A DNA stretch of 64,000 nucleotides from Chloroflexota bacterium (GTDB taxonomy: Bacteria; Chloroflexota; Anaerolineae; Caldilineales; Caldilineaceae): positions 488,001-552,000 of the forward strand of contig BOKO01000001.1 of the NCBI GenBank assembly GCA_016861025.1. Reading direction: 5' to 3'. The position numbers and the translations under genes were made by a program. How positions within the stretch are numbered: position 1 is the first letter of the stretch; every line of letters begins with the position of its first letter. The notes beneath the pieces are model-generated. The model saw only the letters and a program-made list of their open reading frames with translations. It ran no database searches and was not told the DNA's origin. Positions 38,885 through 48,326 of this stretch are shown here, in pieces.

Positions 38885-39670
38885 TCAGGTGCGCGGCGCT
38901 GCGCAAAGGATGTCTGGTCGATCGGTTGTAACGGCGAAGACTCCCAAGGCGGCGAAATGGGTGAATTCCTCCACGGTGTTGACAACCCATGCATGAGCGA
39001 GAAGACCGCGATTATGCAGCGCATCGACGAATGATGGCGTCAGGAATGCCTTATTAACTGCAACCCAATCCACTTGCCGACTGACGAGGTCATCGATGAT
39101 TTGCGCGTAGTCTGAGGTGGGAAAGCGGCTGAAGTACTCAGTTGCGATGATTGCATGACGGCGGATGTCCGGTGCAATCATCCGTAGCTTTTCCAGAATC
39201 GCAAAGTTGAACGAAGAGAGAATCGTCCGGTTTTCAGCGGATGCATTGCGGATAGCCTGGACCGTAATTTCTTCAAGACCTGGGTATGGGACGCCATCAT
39301 GTCTGGTCTTCAGCTCGACGCAGAGCAATCTGGGCGCCGGAATCCAAGAGATGACTTCTTGAAGGGTTGGAATGAGCTGGCTGTGAATGTTTGTGGTCGA
39401 CGAATGGCTGCGGTGTATTGCAGCGGCGTCGAGTTGACGTAGTTGCGCCAATGTCATCTCATCGACAAATTGGTCAAGCCCAACCGTGCGTCGTAGATTT
39501 GAGTCATGCAACACGATGGGGAAGCCATCTTGTGATAGGTGTACATCAAATTCTATGCCGTCAACCCCGTGTTCGAGAGCAAAGTTGTACGCGGTCTGGG
39601 TGTTTTCGGGCATGACGCCAACGGCGCCACGATGACCAATGATGAGAGGACGGTTGTGTTGCGAATGCAT
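38885..39670 (-). CDS. Glycerophosphodiester phosphodiesterase (GDPD/UgpQ-type)
   Basis: The 261-residue enzyme cleaves glycerophosphodiesters to glycerol 3-phosphate and an alcohol. It has IIGHRGAVGVMPENT (His and Arg of the HRG motif), GIEFDVHLSQDGFPIVLHDSNLRRT with catalytic acids and His, LLCVELKTRHD, and AWVVNTVEEF near the end. No signal peptide is seen, so it is cytoplasmic, like UgpQ. ATG 39670 begins at the family start; the longer frame is non-family sequence. It is the last gene of the SorC-controlled importer cluster. Confidence 0.9.
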   Translation of the reverse strand: MHSQHNRPLIIGHRGAVGVMPENTQTAYNFALEHGVDGIEFDVHLSQDGFPIVLHDSNLRRTVGLDQFVDEMTLAQLRQLDAAAIHRSHSSTTNIHSQLIPTLQEVISWIPAPRLLCVELKTRHDGVPYPGLEEITVQAIRNASAENRTILSSFNFAILEKLRMIAPDIRRHAIIATEYFSRFPTSDYAQIIDDLVSRQVDWVAVNKAFLTPSFVDALHNRGLLAHAWVVNTVEEFTHFAALGVFAVTTDRPDILCAAPRT

Positions 39671-39803
39671 AGGAGCTGCCCCTTCTGATTGCTTGAAAAA
39701 GAGGTGCAGACTTTCCTGCACCTCTTCAGTCAACTGGATGTGCTTTCTCCGTCTACAGCGCACAGAATTCTAAATTTCATGCGCCGTGGTGAATAGAGCT
39801 GTC

Positions 39804-41144
39804 TCAGGCGGGAAGCGTTGGTTCAATACCCTCCTCGCGCACGATGGCAACCACGTCGTTTTGCAATTGTTGGAGACGTTGGGCCACGTCAATATCTGTT
39901 TGCACTATCTCCGTCCATGCATTCCACATTTCCTGTGCTGCGCGAGCAATGGTGTGGATTCGCATGTGCCAGCGAGAAAACGCAAGTTGATCGATCGCCA
40001 CCTGGCGGCGTGGGTCAGCGGCAATCACCTCGGCTAACGCTGCCTCCGTCCCTGTCGTGATAGGAATATAGCCTGTTAGCTTGACATATTCAGCGTAATT
40101 GTTCGTCTCATGCAAATAGGAGATGAATTCCCAGGACGCGTCGCGCACCGGCTCTGAGACTCCGGCCATAATGCTGAGACCATTTCCACCGCTTGGAACC
40201 CAACGCCCGCCTACGCCGGAGGGCAGATAGCCGCATATTGTGGTGAACTTGCCGCCTGTCACCTCGTCCACGCTGCCAATGACTCCGGTGGACTCGATCA
40301 TCATTGCCCCTTTGCCGCTGCCAAAGTAGGCGGCCGGGGTGCCATCTGCGGCAGTGGGAACATAGCATTGTCCACTCTTGCGTGCGCTTTGCATTTGTTC
40401 AAACCAGTCGACGACAGCGGGATTGGCAAGGTCTACTTCCCAATTGTCATCGTTGACCATGGCGCCTGCGCTCCAAACGGCGCTTTGCTGCCACCAATTG
40501 CTCACGAGATAGACAAAACTGCTGACATCCCCTTTTGTGAGCTTGGGGAAATACTCTGTGAAAGCCTGTTCCCAGGTTTCCGGCGCGCCGCTCAGTCCGG
40601 CCTCATCAAGCATTTCAGCGTTCATGTAGTAGATGGGGGTGCTGACGCCATAGACAAGTTGATACATTTCGCCATCCATGATGCCGCGATTGATAGGTTC
40701 TTTGTAATCGCTGGCGTCAATGGCGGTGCTGTTCGTCAGCAAGTCATTCAGCCCCAAGAGCAAGCCGGCGCGTGCAAGAGGTGGATATTGTCCATCGCCG
40801 ATCAAGATCATGTCTGGCAAGGCGCCGGCAGCGGCGCTGGCGATCAATTTTTCCAGGTGTTCGACATAACCTCCCTGAAATTCAGCCTGGACTTCCACCG
40901 TGCTGCTGCTGGCGTTGAAGTCTGCAGCAAAGCGGTCGAGCAGCTCGCCCACGGTGCCTCCTTGAGAACGCCACCAAAGCACTTTTGTCTTCGCAACGTC
41001 GGGCGTAGCGGCCTGTCCATCTCCTGCAGGCTGCGTAGCCGGCGAGACAGGCGCTACACAGGCGGCCAGGCTGGCGGCGCCAAGCACGCCTGCCGAGAGT
41101 TGCAGAAACGCTCGACGCGAGATCGGTTGGTTTTGGTTATGCAT
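39804..41144 (-). CDS. ABC substrate-binding lipoprotein, family 1 (UgpB/MalE type)
   Basis: The 446-residue protein has a twin-arginine lipoprotein signal (SRRAFLQ, then LAAC with Cys29), followed by a family 1 solute-binding domain (VLWWRSQGGTVGELLDRFAADFN, GALPDMILIGDGQYPPLARAGLL). AAAGGAGG lies 6 bases before ATG 41144. It probably captures a sugar or glycerophosphodiester for the two permeases encoded upstream. Confidence 0.9.
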   Translation of the reverse strand: MHNQNQPISRRAFLQLSAGVLGAASLAACVAPVSPATQPAGDGQAATPDVAKTKVLWWRSQGGTVGELLDRFAADFNASSSTVEVQAEFQGGYVEHLEKLIASAAAGALPDMILIGDGQYPPLARAGLLLGLNDLLTNSTAIDASDYKEPINRGIMDGEMYQLVYGVSTPIYYMNAEMLDEAGLSGAPETWEQAFTEYFPKLTKGDVSSFVYLVSNWWQQSAVWSAGAMVNDDNWEVDLANPAVVDWFEQMQSARKSGQCYVPTAADGTPAAYFGSGKGAMMIESTGVIGSVDEVTGGKFTTICGYLPSGVGGRWVPSGGNGLSIMAGVSEPVRDASWEFISYLHETNNYAEYVKLTGYIPITTGTEAALAEVIAADPRRQVAIDQLAFSRWHMRIHTIARAAQEMWNAWTEIVQTDIDVAQRLQQLQNDVVAIVREEGIEPTLPA

Positions 41145-41230
41145 GTCATGCCTCCTTTGTAGATAGAAAATCGTTGACAACGTAGAACCAGATCGGGAAC
41201 GCAGAAAATGTATCGTCAGAAGGGATGGGG

Positions 41231-42118
41231 TTAACCCTTCAACGCACCTTGGGTGGCCCCCTCGATAAACTGTTTTTGCGCAAACATAAACAGAATTACC
41301 AGAGGCAAAACAACGATGGTCGCCCCAGCCATAATCAAATGCCACTGTGGAAAGTCGAAAGCCGATTTAATTCCTTGGATGCCGATCGGCAAAGTGCGCA
41401 TACTTTGCGAATTGGTGACAATCAGCGGCCACAAATAGGCGTTCCAGTGAGCAACTGAAGCAAGTAGCAACAATGTGGCGGTAATTGGCTTGGAAAGCGG
41501 CATCGCCACCTGTAGAAGCTGGCGCAGATAACCAGCGCCGTCCATCTTGGCCGCATCGAAAAGCTCGTCTGGCAGGCTGCGGAAGTGCTCGCGCAGCAGA
41601 AACAGGGCGAAGGCGCTCGAAAGCTCGGGCACGATCAGACCCTGATAGGTGTTGATCCAGCCAAGCTCCTTCAGCAAGATAAAGCGGGGGATCAACGTGA
41701 TCTGACCAGGGATCATGAATGTGAGCAATACAATAAAGAACAGCAATTCTCGTTTTGGAAAACGCAGCCGGGCGAATGCAAAGCCGGCAGTCATGCCCAT
41801 GAAAAACTCGCCAAGCGTGATGCCGACGGTGTAGACAACGCTGTTAAAGGTAAAGCGGGGAAATGGCACTACGCGCCACACCTCGGCGAAGTTTGACCAT
41901 TGTGGCTGCGCCGGCAACAGCACCATAGGAATTGAGTAAACTTCTCCAATCGTCTTTAACGAACTCGCGATCATGTAAAAAAAGGGAAATCCGATCGCGG
42001 TGGCGGCAAGAATAATCAGCAGATGATTCAGGGTGTGTGTCATGAGCGCGCCAGAACTTTTTGTGGGGCGAGATAGATTTGAATCTGTTCCAGGCGCTCG
42101 ATGAAAAAATGTATTCAT
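41231..42118 (-). CDS. ABC sugar permease, UgpE/MalG type
   Basis: The 295-residue protein has six membrane segments and the EAA loop LPDELFDAAKMDGAGYLRQL near residue 185, with the typical VLLPAQPQWSNFAEVW early periplasmic region. The start could be ATG 42118 or ATG 42043 (MTHTLNHLL), which begins right at the first membrane segment; neither has a strong ribosome-binding site. Confidence 0.9.
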   Translation of the reverse strand: MNTFFHRAPGTDSNLSRPTKSSGALMTHTLNHLLIILAATAIGFPFFYMIASSLKTIGEVYSIPMVLLPAQPQWSNFAEVWRVVPFPRFTFNSVVYTVGITLGEFFMGMTAGFAFARLRFPKRELLFFIVLLTFMIPGQITLIPRFILLKELGWINTYQGLIVPELSSAFALFLLREHFRSLPDELFDAAKMDGAGYLRQLLQVAMPLSKPITATLLLLASVAHWNAYLWPLIVTNSQSMRTLPIGIQGIKSAFDFPQWHLIMAGATIVVLPLVILFMFAQKQFIEGATQGALKG

Positions 42119-42148
42119 GCGAGATAGGACTCTCTCTGTCTTATAAGC

Positions 42149-43102
42149 TCAGTAGCTTACCCAACGCGATTTGATTCGGGTTTGAAAATAGGTGAAGCTC
42201 ATGATCAGCACAAACATAATGACTGAAATGGCAGATGCGTACCCCATGCGTTGGAAGCGAAACGCCTCCTGATAGATTTGATACACAAACATGTTGCTGG
42301 CATTGCCAGGCCCACCGTCAGTCATGACCGAAATGAGATCAAAGGTCTTGATGGCGTCCAAAATGCCGGTGACGACGAGAAAGTACATAATGGGCGTTAT
42401 GGCTGGAAAGACGACATGGCGAAAGATCTGGCGCTGATTTGCGCCGTCAATCGACGCCGCCTCTTTTAGCGTTCTATCGACGCCTTGTAGTGCTGCGAGA
42501 ATAATAATGGTTGAGAAGCCAAGCCCTTTCCAGGTGGCGACTACCATCAAAGCCAACAGGACAAGATTGGTGTCAGCCAGTACGTTGGGGAATGTGAGGC
42601 CAAGCCACCCCAATGCGGCGGCGAAGGGGCCATGTTTTGGGTCATACATGGAAACCCACACCAATGCCATGGCGGCGCTCGTTGTGATATGTGGCGAAAA
42701 GATCACCAGCCGCCAAAAACCACGCGCGACAAGCCATTGATTGAGCAGCAGTGCAAGCGCCATGGAAATCGTAAGCGTAGCGCTTACTACACCGAGTGCG
42801 AATACGACCGAGTTGCGGGCAATCTGCCAAAAGGTCGCAGAGGTCAAAAGATTGATGTAATTATTCAACCCAACCATATTCCAGGTCGGACGCAGCAGAT
42901 TCCAGTCGGTGAAGCTCAAATACAGTGCGTGGAAAAACGGCCAGAAAGTCCACACCGACAGCAGAATCAAATTCGGCGAGACAAAGAGGAGAAAAGCGAT
43001 TGCCTCACGCCGCCGCTCGCTCATTTTTGGGCGGAATCTGCGGTTGACGTATTTTGACTGTGCAGAGCCAATCATCGGGCTATTTGTGGTCATTGTGAAC
43101 AT
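42149..43102 (-). CDS. ABC sugar permease, UgpA/MalF type
   Basis: The 317-residue protein has FLLFVSPNLILLSVWTFWPF as first membrane segment, SFTDWNLLRP, the EAA loop LKEAASIDGANQRQIFRHVVFP, and VMTDGGPGNASN, characteristic of MalF/UgpA permeases. It pairs with the next gene's product. No ATPase gene is present in the cluster. Confidence 0.9.
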   Translation of the reverse strand: MFTMTTNSPMIGSAQSKYVNRRFRPKMSERRREAIAFLLFVSPNLILLSVWTFWPFFHALYLSFTDWNLLRPTWNMVGLNNYINLLTSATFWQIARNSVVFALGVVSATLTISMALALLLNQWLVARGFWRLVIFSPHITTSAAMALVWVSMYDPKHGPFAAALGWLGLTFPNVLADTNLVLLALMVVATWKGLGFSTIIILAALQGVDRTLKEAASIDGANQRQIFRHVVFPAITPIMYFLVVTGILDAIKTFDLISVMTDGGPGNASNMFVYQIYQEAFRFQRMGYASAISVIMFVLIMSFTYFQTRIKSRWVSY

Positions 43103-43111
43103 CCACCCCTG

Positions 43112-44089
43112 TCAGTGCAGCTCGGTGCGAAGCGACTTTTGCCCCAGCGCCTCTAGAATTGCATTCGCCCCTGTTTCATCGATGACCAGGCCTTTCACGA
43201 TGCCGCCACGGACTGCTGCGCAAATGGCTTCCGCTCGATCTGCCCCGTTGGTTACAGCGATGACTTCTTTTGTAGCGATCAGCCTTTCCAGCGAGACGCC
43301 GACGACCTGATCCCGGTAGGGTGTATCCACTTCGCTGCCGTCAATATCAAAAAATCTCCCGCAGATTTCTCCCACCACCCCCTTGAGACGCAATTCGTGT
43401 GCGTTTTCAGGCGACAAAATTTGCCTTTCGACAAAAGCCGAATTTTCCAATACGCCAATGCCGACAAGCGCAACCTGCAACCTATCAAAAAGACGCAACA
43501 ACTCTTGCACTTGGGGGCTGGCAAGGAACAGATCGCGCGTCTGTATGTCATGTGCAAATACAGGCGCACTCATTGTGTAGAAGACCCCGCCGAGCTTGGC
43601 GGCGAGTGTGTGCGCAATTTCGATTGCATCAATTTGCCCTACGCGCGGACCGATATTGCCCATCAGCTGCACGACCATGGCGCTCGAAGGAGTCTTGCGC
43701 GGCTGCATATATCGCACCAGGTCGTAAATGGTGCGTCCGCCTGCGGTGCCAACCACGGAGTCGTTTGGAATGATTTCGGAGATGGCTTGGGCGGCGATAT
43801 AGCCAACAGTGCGGCGAATGTTCAGGATGTTTCCTTCAGCGAATGTTCGCACAACGATCGCTCGCTGTAAGCCTAGATATTTGCAAAGCGCCTCTTCCAC
43901 CTCCAGATTTCGTGGCGCATAGTGATTGATCGAGATCGTGACAATTCCAATATCGCGGGCGCGCGCCAGAAGGCGCGAGACAGTTGAGCGAGACACCCCA
44001 ATGATGTTGGCAATGGCGTTTTGATCCAGGTTGTCCTGGTAATACAGTTTTGCCGTAAGACTCAGCAGATCGATGTCCGCTTCATTCAT
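43112..44089 (-). CDS. SorC-family transcriptional regulator
   Basis: The 325-residue regulator has an N-terminal HTH (LDQNAIANIIGVSRSTVSRLLARARDIGIV) and the SorC sugar-phosphate-binding domain (ALCKYLGLQRAIVV, DSVVGTAGGRTIYDLV, VALVGIGVLENSAF, AVTNGADRAEAICAAVRGG, LVIDETGANAIL). ATG 44089 is preferred over TTG 44104. It lies directly before the permease genes and probably represses them until an inducer sugar phosphate binds. Confidence 0.9.
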   Translation of the reverse strand: MNEADIDLLSLTAKLYYQDNLDQNAIANIIGVSRSTVSRLLARARDIGIVTISINHYAPRNLEVEEALCKYLGLQRAIVVRTFAEGNILNIRRTVGYIAAQAISEIIPNDSVVGTAGGRTIYDLVRYMQPRKTPSSAMVVQLMGNIGPRVGQIDAIEIAHTLAAKLGGVFYTMSAPVFAHDIQTRDLFLASPQVQELLRLFDRLQVALVGIGVLENSAFVERQILSPENAHELRLKGVVGEICGRFFDIDGSEVDTPYRDQVVGVSLERLIATKEVIAVTNGADRAEAICAAVRGGIVKGLVIDETGANAILEALGQKSLRTELH

Positions 44090-44130
44090 TGTGACACCGT
44101 GCAAGGATGATCGGAAATGGTATGGAGATT

Positions 44131-44146
44131 ATGCACATATGTGCAT
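44131..44146. promoter_or_regulatory. Candidate SorC operator
   Basis: ATGCACATATGTGCAT is a perfect 16-bp palindrome 42 bases before the SorC start; a further TGTGCAAA half-site follows at about 44153. It fits self-regulation of the importer operon. Confidence 0.5.
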
Positions 44147-44315
44147 GAAATTGTGTGCAAATACTAGCATGAAAAATGGATGGTGTCAAGCTATTTCGAG
44201 GCCGAGTGATTTTCGTATGAGTGGGGCTTCTTATGGCGTCCGCAATCAGGGTGAATCGTGGAGGTTGAACATTGGGCTAAAGTTTGGTTCAGATTCTTTT
44301 CACATCAAACTTTCA
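44147..44315. other. Intergenic region between divergent operons
   Basis: This AT-richer stretch probably carries the minus-strand promoter of the SorC operon. No coding region is supported here or in 44345-44495, the untranslated leader of the protease gene. Confidence 0.45.
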
Positions 44316-44344
44316 TGTTGAGAGCCCAAAATTGATGCTATAAT
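44316..44344 (+). promoter_or_regulatory. Promoter of the protease/MoxR/VWA operon
   Basis: TGTTGA at 44316-44321 and consensus TATAAT at 44339-44344 are 17 bases apart, about 150 bases before the protease start. Confidence 0.45.
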
Positions 44345-44495
44345 GGCGTCGCGTCTTGCTGGAACCCGCCGGAATCGTCAGGCTGTGCAAGACGCTGACT
44401 GGCGAACGCTGCACAACCTAATGCGTTCAGGTAAGCGGCGCGTGTCATAAGAATCTGGCGGCGCGCCCAATCCACCCCTGGTTTTTGAAAATCGT

Positions 44496-45347
44496 ATGGA
44501 TACACTGCCAGCCAACCGTTTTGATGTATGGCGGCGACGCCTTCACCAGCTTCTATTGCTCGCCCGTCGCACTTTGCCGGTGGCCTCCGGCGTGGCGGCG
44601 ACGCTGTTGGCGCTGTTGCTGTACAATTTCTTCTTCCCGCCGCCTGCACCACTTTCGATGCGCGAGGTCAATCGAGCCGTGGACGAGGCGATCGCCGAAA
44701 TTACGCCGATGCCAGCGTTTTCGTCTTATGTTTATCAGGTCATTCGCCCTTCGCTCGTTCTGGTGCAAGTGGAAACGCCCCGAGACGATGGTGAAGAACG
44801 CAGGGGCGCCGGCGGCCTGGGCAGCGGCGTTGTCATCGATAATGCCGGCAGCATCCTTACCAGCCTGCACGTCGTCACCAATTCACTGGCGATCACCGTC
44901 ACTTTTGCCGATGGGGTGGAGACGCCGGCGCAGATCGTCGAGGCGCGCCCCGAGCTGGATATTGCCATTCTCGCTCCGCAGAGGCTGCCAGGGTTGCTTG
45001 TTCCGGCTATCCTTGGCAACCCCGCCGCGCTCAACGTTGGCGACGAAGCCTACGCCGTCGGTCACCCGCTCGGTCTGTACGCATCGATGAGCGCTGGCGT
45101 CATTTCTGGCTTCGACCGCACCTTCCGCCCGCCCGATGGCGGTCAGCGCCTGGAAGGTTTGATCCAGATCGACGCCGCCGTCAATCCGGGCAATTCGGGG
45201 GGGCCGCTGCTCAATCGCTACGGTCACGTCGTCGGTGTTGTCACCGGTCTTGCCAACCCCACCGACGAAAATTTTTTCATCGGCATCGGTTTCGCCGTGC
45301 CGATCAATGTGGCGGTCAGCGGCGGCGGACAGTCCTTGCCATATTGA
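44496..45347 (+). CDS. Membrane-anchored trypsin-like serine protease (Deg type, no PDZ)
   Basis: The 283-residue protein has one N-terminal membrane segment (VASGVAATLLALLLYNFFF) and a chymotrypsin-fold domain with His125 (LTSLHVV), Asp155 (ELDIAIL) and Ser234 (NPGNSGGPLLN). The PDZ domain of DegP/DegS is absent. Its active site would face outward, possibly for protein quality control. It is followed 15 bases later by moxR. Confidence 0.9.
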   Translation: MDTLPANRFDVWRRRLHQLLLLARRTLPVASGVAATLLALLLYNFFFPPPAPLSMREVNRAVDEAIAEITPMPAFSSYVYQVIRPSLVLVQVETPRDDGEERRGAGGLGSGVVIDNAGSILTSLHVVTNSLAITVTFADGVETPAQIVEARPELDIAILAPQRLPGLLVPAILGNPAALNVGDEAYAVGHPLGLYASMSAGVISGFDRTFRPPDGGQRLEGLIQIDAAVNPGNSGGPLLNRYGHVVGVVTGLANPTDENFFIGIGFAVPINVAVSGGGQSLPY

Positions 45348-45362
45348 GAGAGGAGAAATGAA

Positions 45363-46370
45363 ATGACATTGAATAGCGCCAATCACAACCTCCCTGCCGA
45401 ACGCCTTTTATACGAGGTGAAGAAGGTCATCGTCGGCCAGGATCACCTGTTGGAGCGACTATTGGTGGCGCTGCTGGCGCGTGGACATATCTTGGTGGAG
45501 GGTGTGCCAGGATTGGCGAAGACAATGGCGATCAAGACGCTGGCGGAAGCGATCGGCGGCGAGTTCAGGCGCATCCAGTTTACACCTGACCTGGTGCCAG
45601 CCGATCTGGTAGGCACGCGCATCTATAACCAGAAAACCGGCGAGTTCAACACTTCCTTTGGCCCGGTCTTCACCAATCTGCTGCTGGCGGATGAAATCAA
45701 CCGTGCGCCGGCGAAGGTGCAGAGCGCGCTGTTGGAAGTGATGCAGGAACGACAGGTCACCATCGGTCGCGAGACTTATCCGGCGCCCAACCCTTTTCTC
45801 GTGCTGGCGACGCAGAATCCCATCGAGACCGAGGGCACCTACCCGCTGCCTGAAGCGCAAGTGGATCGCTTCATGCTCAAAGTGCTGGTCGGTTATCCCA
45901 GCCCAACGGAGGAGTTTGTCATCGTTGAACGCATGACAGGAGCGCTCCAGGCGGTGCAAAAGGTGCTGACCACCGATCAATTGCTCACGCTCCAAAAAGA
46001 GGTGGACACAGTTTATGTTGACCCGGCGCTGATCGAATACGCCGTGAAGATCGTCGCAGCCACGCGCCAGCCGCAGAGCGTTGGGCTGAAAGAGCTACGA
46101 CCCTATCTCACCTTTGGCGCCAGCCCACGCGCGTCGATCAACCTGATCCTCACAGCGCGGGCGTTGGCTTATGTGCGCGGACGCATGTACGCTCTGCCTC
46201 AGGATGTGCTCGACATGGCGCACGATGTGATCCGTCATCGGCTGGTGCTCTCCTACGAGGCGCTCTCCGACAACGTGAGCGCCGACGATCTGCTTGATAA
46301 GTTGCTTGGCCGCATTGCGCTGCCGGAGGTCCCGCTCCATGAGCACGTTGACATCCGCGCCCGCGCGTGA
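45363..46370 (+). CDS. moxR: MoxR-family AAA+ ATPase
   Basis: The 335-residue MoxR ATPase has Walker A EGVPGLAKT (46-54), FTPDLVPADLVGTRIYN, Walker B LLADEINRAPAKVQSALLEVM, sensor 1 LATQNPIETEGTYPLPEAQ and DRFMLK. MoxR proteins act as chaperones, usually with the VWA proteins encoded next. AGAGGAGAAATG precedes the start. The downstream DUF58 gene overlaps its end by 32 bases. Confidence 0.95.
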   Translation: MTLNSANHNLPAERLLYEVKKVIVGQDHLLERLLVALLARGHILVEGVPGLAKTMAIKTLAEAIGGEFRRIQFTPDLVPADLVGTRIYNQKTGEFNTSFGPVFTNLLLADEINRAPAKVQSALLEVMQERQVTIGRETYPAPNPFLVLATQNPIETEGTYPLPEAQVDRFMLKVLVGYPSPTEEFVIVERMTGALQAVQKVLTTDQLLTLQKEVDTVYVDPALIEYAVKIVAATRQPQSVGLKELRPYLTFGASPRASINLILTARALAYVRGRMYALPQDVLDMAHDVIRHRLVLSYEALSDNVSADDLLDKLLGRIALPEVPLHEHVDIRARA

Positions 46371-47283
46371 GCAAATGAGCGCCGTTCCGGGCGCACTCAC
46401 GCCGGAGCGTATTCTCTATCGGCTCGACTGGCAGGTGATCCGTCGGCTCGATGGCTTGTTGCAGGGCGACTATCGCACCCTCTTCTACGGCTACGGCATC
46501 GACCTGGCTGACCTGCGCGAGTATCAACCGGAGGACGACGTCCGCTATATCGACTGGAACGTGACCGCACGCATGGACACGCCCTACGTGCGCCAGTATG
46601 TCGAGGATCGTGAGTTGACCGCCTGGTTCTTGCTCGACCTCAGCCCGTCGATGGATTTTGGGCTGGCTGAGCGTCAGAAGCGCGCGGCGCTGATCGATTT
46701 TGTGGCGACAGTGGCAAGGTTGTTGACGCGGCACGGCAATCGCGTCGGCGCCATCCTCTACGGCGACCGCGTGTGTGGGATGATCCCGGCGCGTGGGGGC
46801 AAAATTCAGGTGCTGCGGCTCATCAATGATCTGCTCAAGCAGCCGCATCTGGCGCGCGCTCCGCTCACCGACCTAGCGCAATTGCTCAATGGCGCCCTGA
46901 ACGCCGTCAAACGTCGTTCATTGATCTTCATCGTCTCGGACTTTATTTGCGCGCCGGGCTGGGAGCGCCCGCTCAAGCTTCTCAGCCAACGTCACGAAGT
47001 GCTCGCCGTGCGTCTGTGGGATGCGCGTGAAATGACGCTGCCCGACATTGGCGTCATCGTGATGGAGGACGCCGAAACCGGCGAGCAGGTATTGGTGGAC
47101 ACCGGCGATCGGCGCTTTCGCAAAGCCTACGCCGAAGTGGTGCAGCAGCGCGAGGCTGAACTCGCTGCAACGTTCAAACGCGCGGGCGTCGATCCGATGG
47201 CGCTCTCGACGGAGGACGACCTGGTGCGCGCCATCGTGCGCTTCTCTGCAGCGCGCAAAGCGCGGCGCACGGTGAAGGGGTGA
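46339..47283 (+). CDS. DUF58 protein
   Basis: The 314-residue protein has the DUF58 core REYQPEDDVRYIDWNVTARMDTPYVRQY and a degenerate VWA-like region (WFLLDLSPSMDFG, LIFIVSDFI). GGAGGT 8 bases before ATG 46339 sets the start inside the moxR gene. DUF58 proteins regularly accompany MoxR and VWA proteins; their exact role is not settled. Confidence 0.92.
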   Translation: MSTLTSAPAREQMSAVPGALTPERILYRLDWQVIRRLDGLLQGDYRTLFYGYGIDLADLREYQPEDDVRYIDWNVTARMDTPYVRQYVEDRELTAWFLLDLSPSMDFGLAERQKRAALIDFVATVARLLTRHGNRVGAILYGDRVCGMIPARGGKIQVLRLINDLLKQPHLARAPLTDLAQLLNGALNAVKRRSLIFIVSDFICAPGWERPLKLLSQRHEVLAVRLWDAREMTLPDIGVIVMEDAETGEQVLVDTGDRRFRKAYAEVVQQREAELAATFKRAGVDPMALSTEDDLVRAIVRFSAARKARRTVKG

Positions 47284-47299
47284 CGAGCGTGGTGCAGAC

Positions 47300-48307
47300 A
47301 TGACTTTCATCTGGCCCTATTTCCTGCTGAGCCTGTTGCTGGCGCCTCTGGCTGTATGGCTCTATCTGCGCGGACAGCGTCGGCGACGCCAGGTTATCGC
47401 CGGGTATGCTGCGCTCGGCTTTGTACAGAGCGCAGCGGGGCGGACGTTGGGATGGCGAAGACATCCACCCTACGCCCTTTTTCTGGTTGGCTTGATCTTA
47501 TTCTGCGTTGCGCTGGCGCGACCGCAGGCGACGTTGAGTCTGCCTCGGCTGGAGGGCGTCGTCATCCTGGCTTTCGATGTGTCGGGCAGCATGGCGGCCA
47601 CCGACCTGGAGCCATCGCGCATGGAAGCGGCGCGCGCGGCGGCTATCGACTTCATCCAACGCCAGCCTTCCACTGTACGCGTGGGCATTGTCGCCTTCAG
47701 CGAGAGCGGCTTTACCGTGCAGCCGCCGACAAACGACCAGGCTGCGCTGCTCGCCACCGTCAACCGGCTGCGCCCGGAGCGCGGCACTTCGCTGGCGTCG
47801 GGGATTTTGGCTGCGCTCAACACGATCTTCGCCACGCCGGAGCCAAGCGGCGCCATCTACAGCAGCTTGACGCCCACGCCGTCACCCACACCGACGCCGG
47901 CTGCACCGGGAAGCTATGAGTCTGCCGCCATTGTGTTGCTCACCGACGGCGAAAACACTGCACCGCCCGAACCGCTTGAGTCCGCCCAAATCGCCGCCGA
48001 CCGAGGCGTACGGATCTACACGATCGGGATCGGCAGCACCGCAGGAACCACGATCGAGATCGATGGGATGAACTTTTTCACGAGACTCGACGCCGAGACG
48101 CTGCAACGCATCGCCGAAATGACGGACGGAGAGTATTTCAACGCTCAGGACGAGGAAGAATTGAGCGCAATCTATCGCGAACTGGATGTGCAACTGGTTA
48201 CGCGCCCCGAAAAGACCGAGGTTACGGCGCTCTTTGCTGGCGTGGCCTTGCTGCTGCTGATCGGCGGCGCCGCGCTATCAATGGTGTGGTTGGGGCGTGC
48301 GCCGTGA
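47300..48307 (+). CDS. VWA-domain membrane protein, BatA-like
   Basis: The 335-residue protein has two N-terminal membrane segments (FLLSLLLAPLAVWLYL, PYALFLVGLILFCVALA), a VWA domain with MIDAS motif AFDVSGSMAATDL, and a C-terminal membrane segment (AGVALLLLIGGAALSMVW). A Pro/Thr-rich stretch (PTPSPTPTPAAPG) interrupts the VWA domain. This is the BatA plan of the MoxR/Bat operon. Confidence 0.92.
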   Translation: MTFIWPYFLLSLLLAPLAVWLYLRGQRRRRQVIAGYAALGFVQSAAGRTLGWRRHPPYALFLVGLILFCVALARPQATLSLPRLEGVVILAFDVSGSMAATDLEPSRMEAARAAAIDFIQRQPSTVRVGIVAFSESGFTVQPPTNDQAALLATVNRLRPERGTSLASGILAALNTIFATPEPSGAIYSSLTPTPSPTPTPAAPGSYESAAIVLLTDGENTAPPEPLESAQIAADRGVRIYTIGIGSTAGTTIEIDGMNFFTRLDAETLQRIAEMTDGEYFNAQDEEELSAIYRELDVQLVTRPEKTEVTALFAGVALLLLIGGAALSMVWLGRAP

Positions 48308-48326
48308 GAGCGACAGGAGAGATGCG

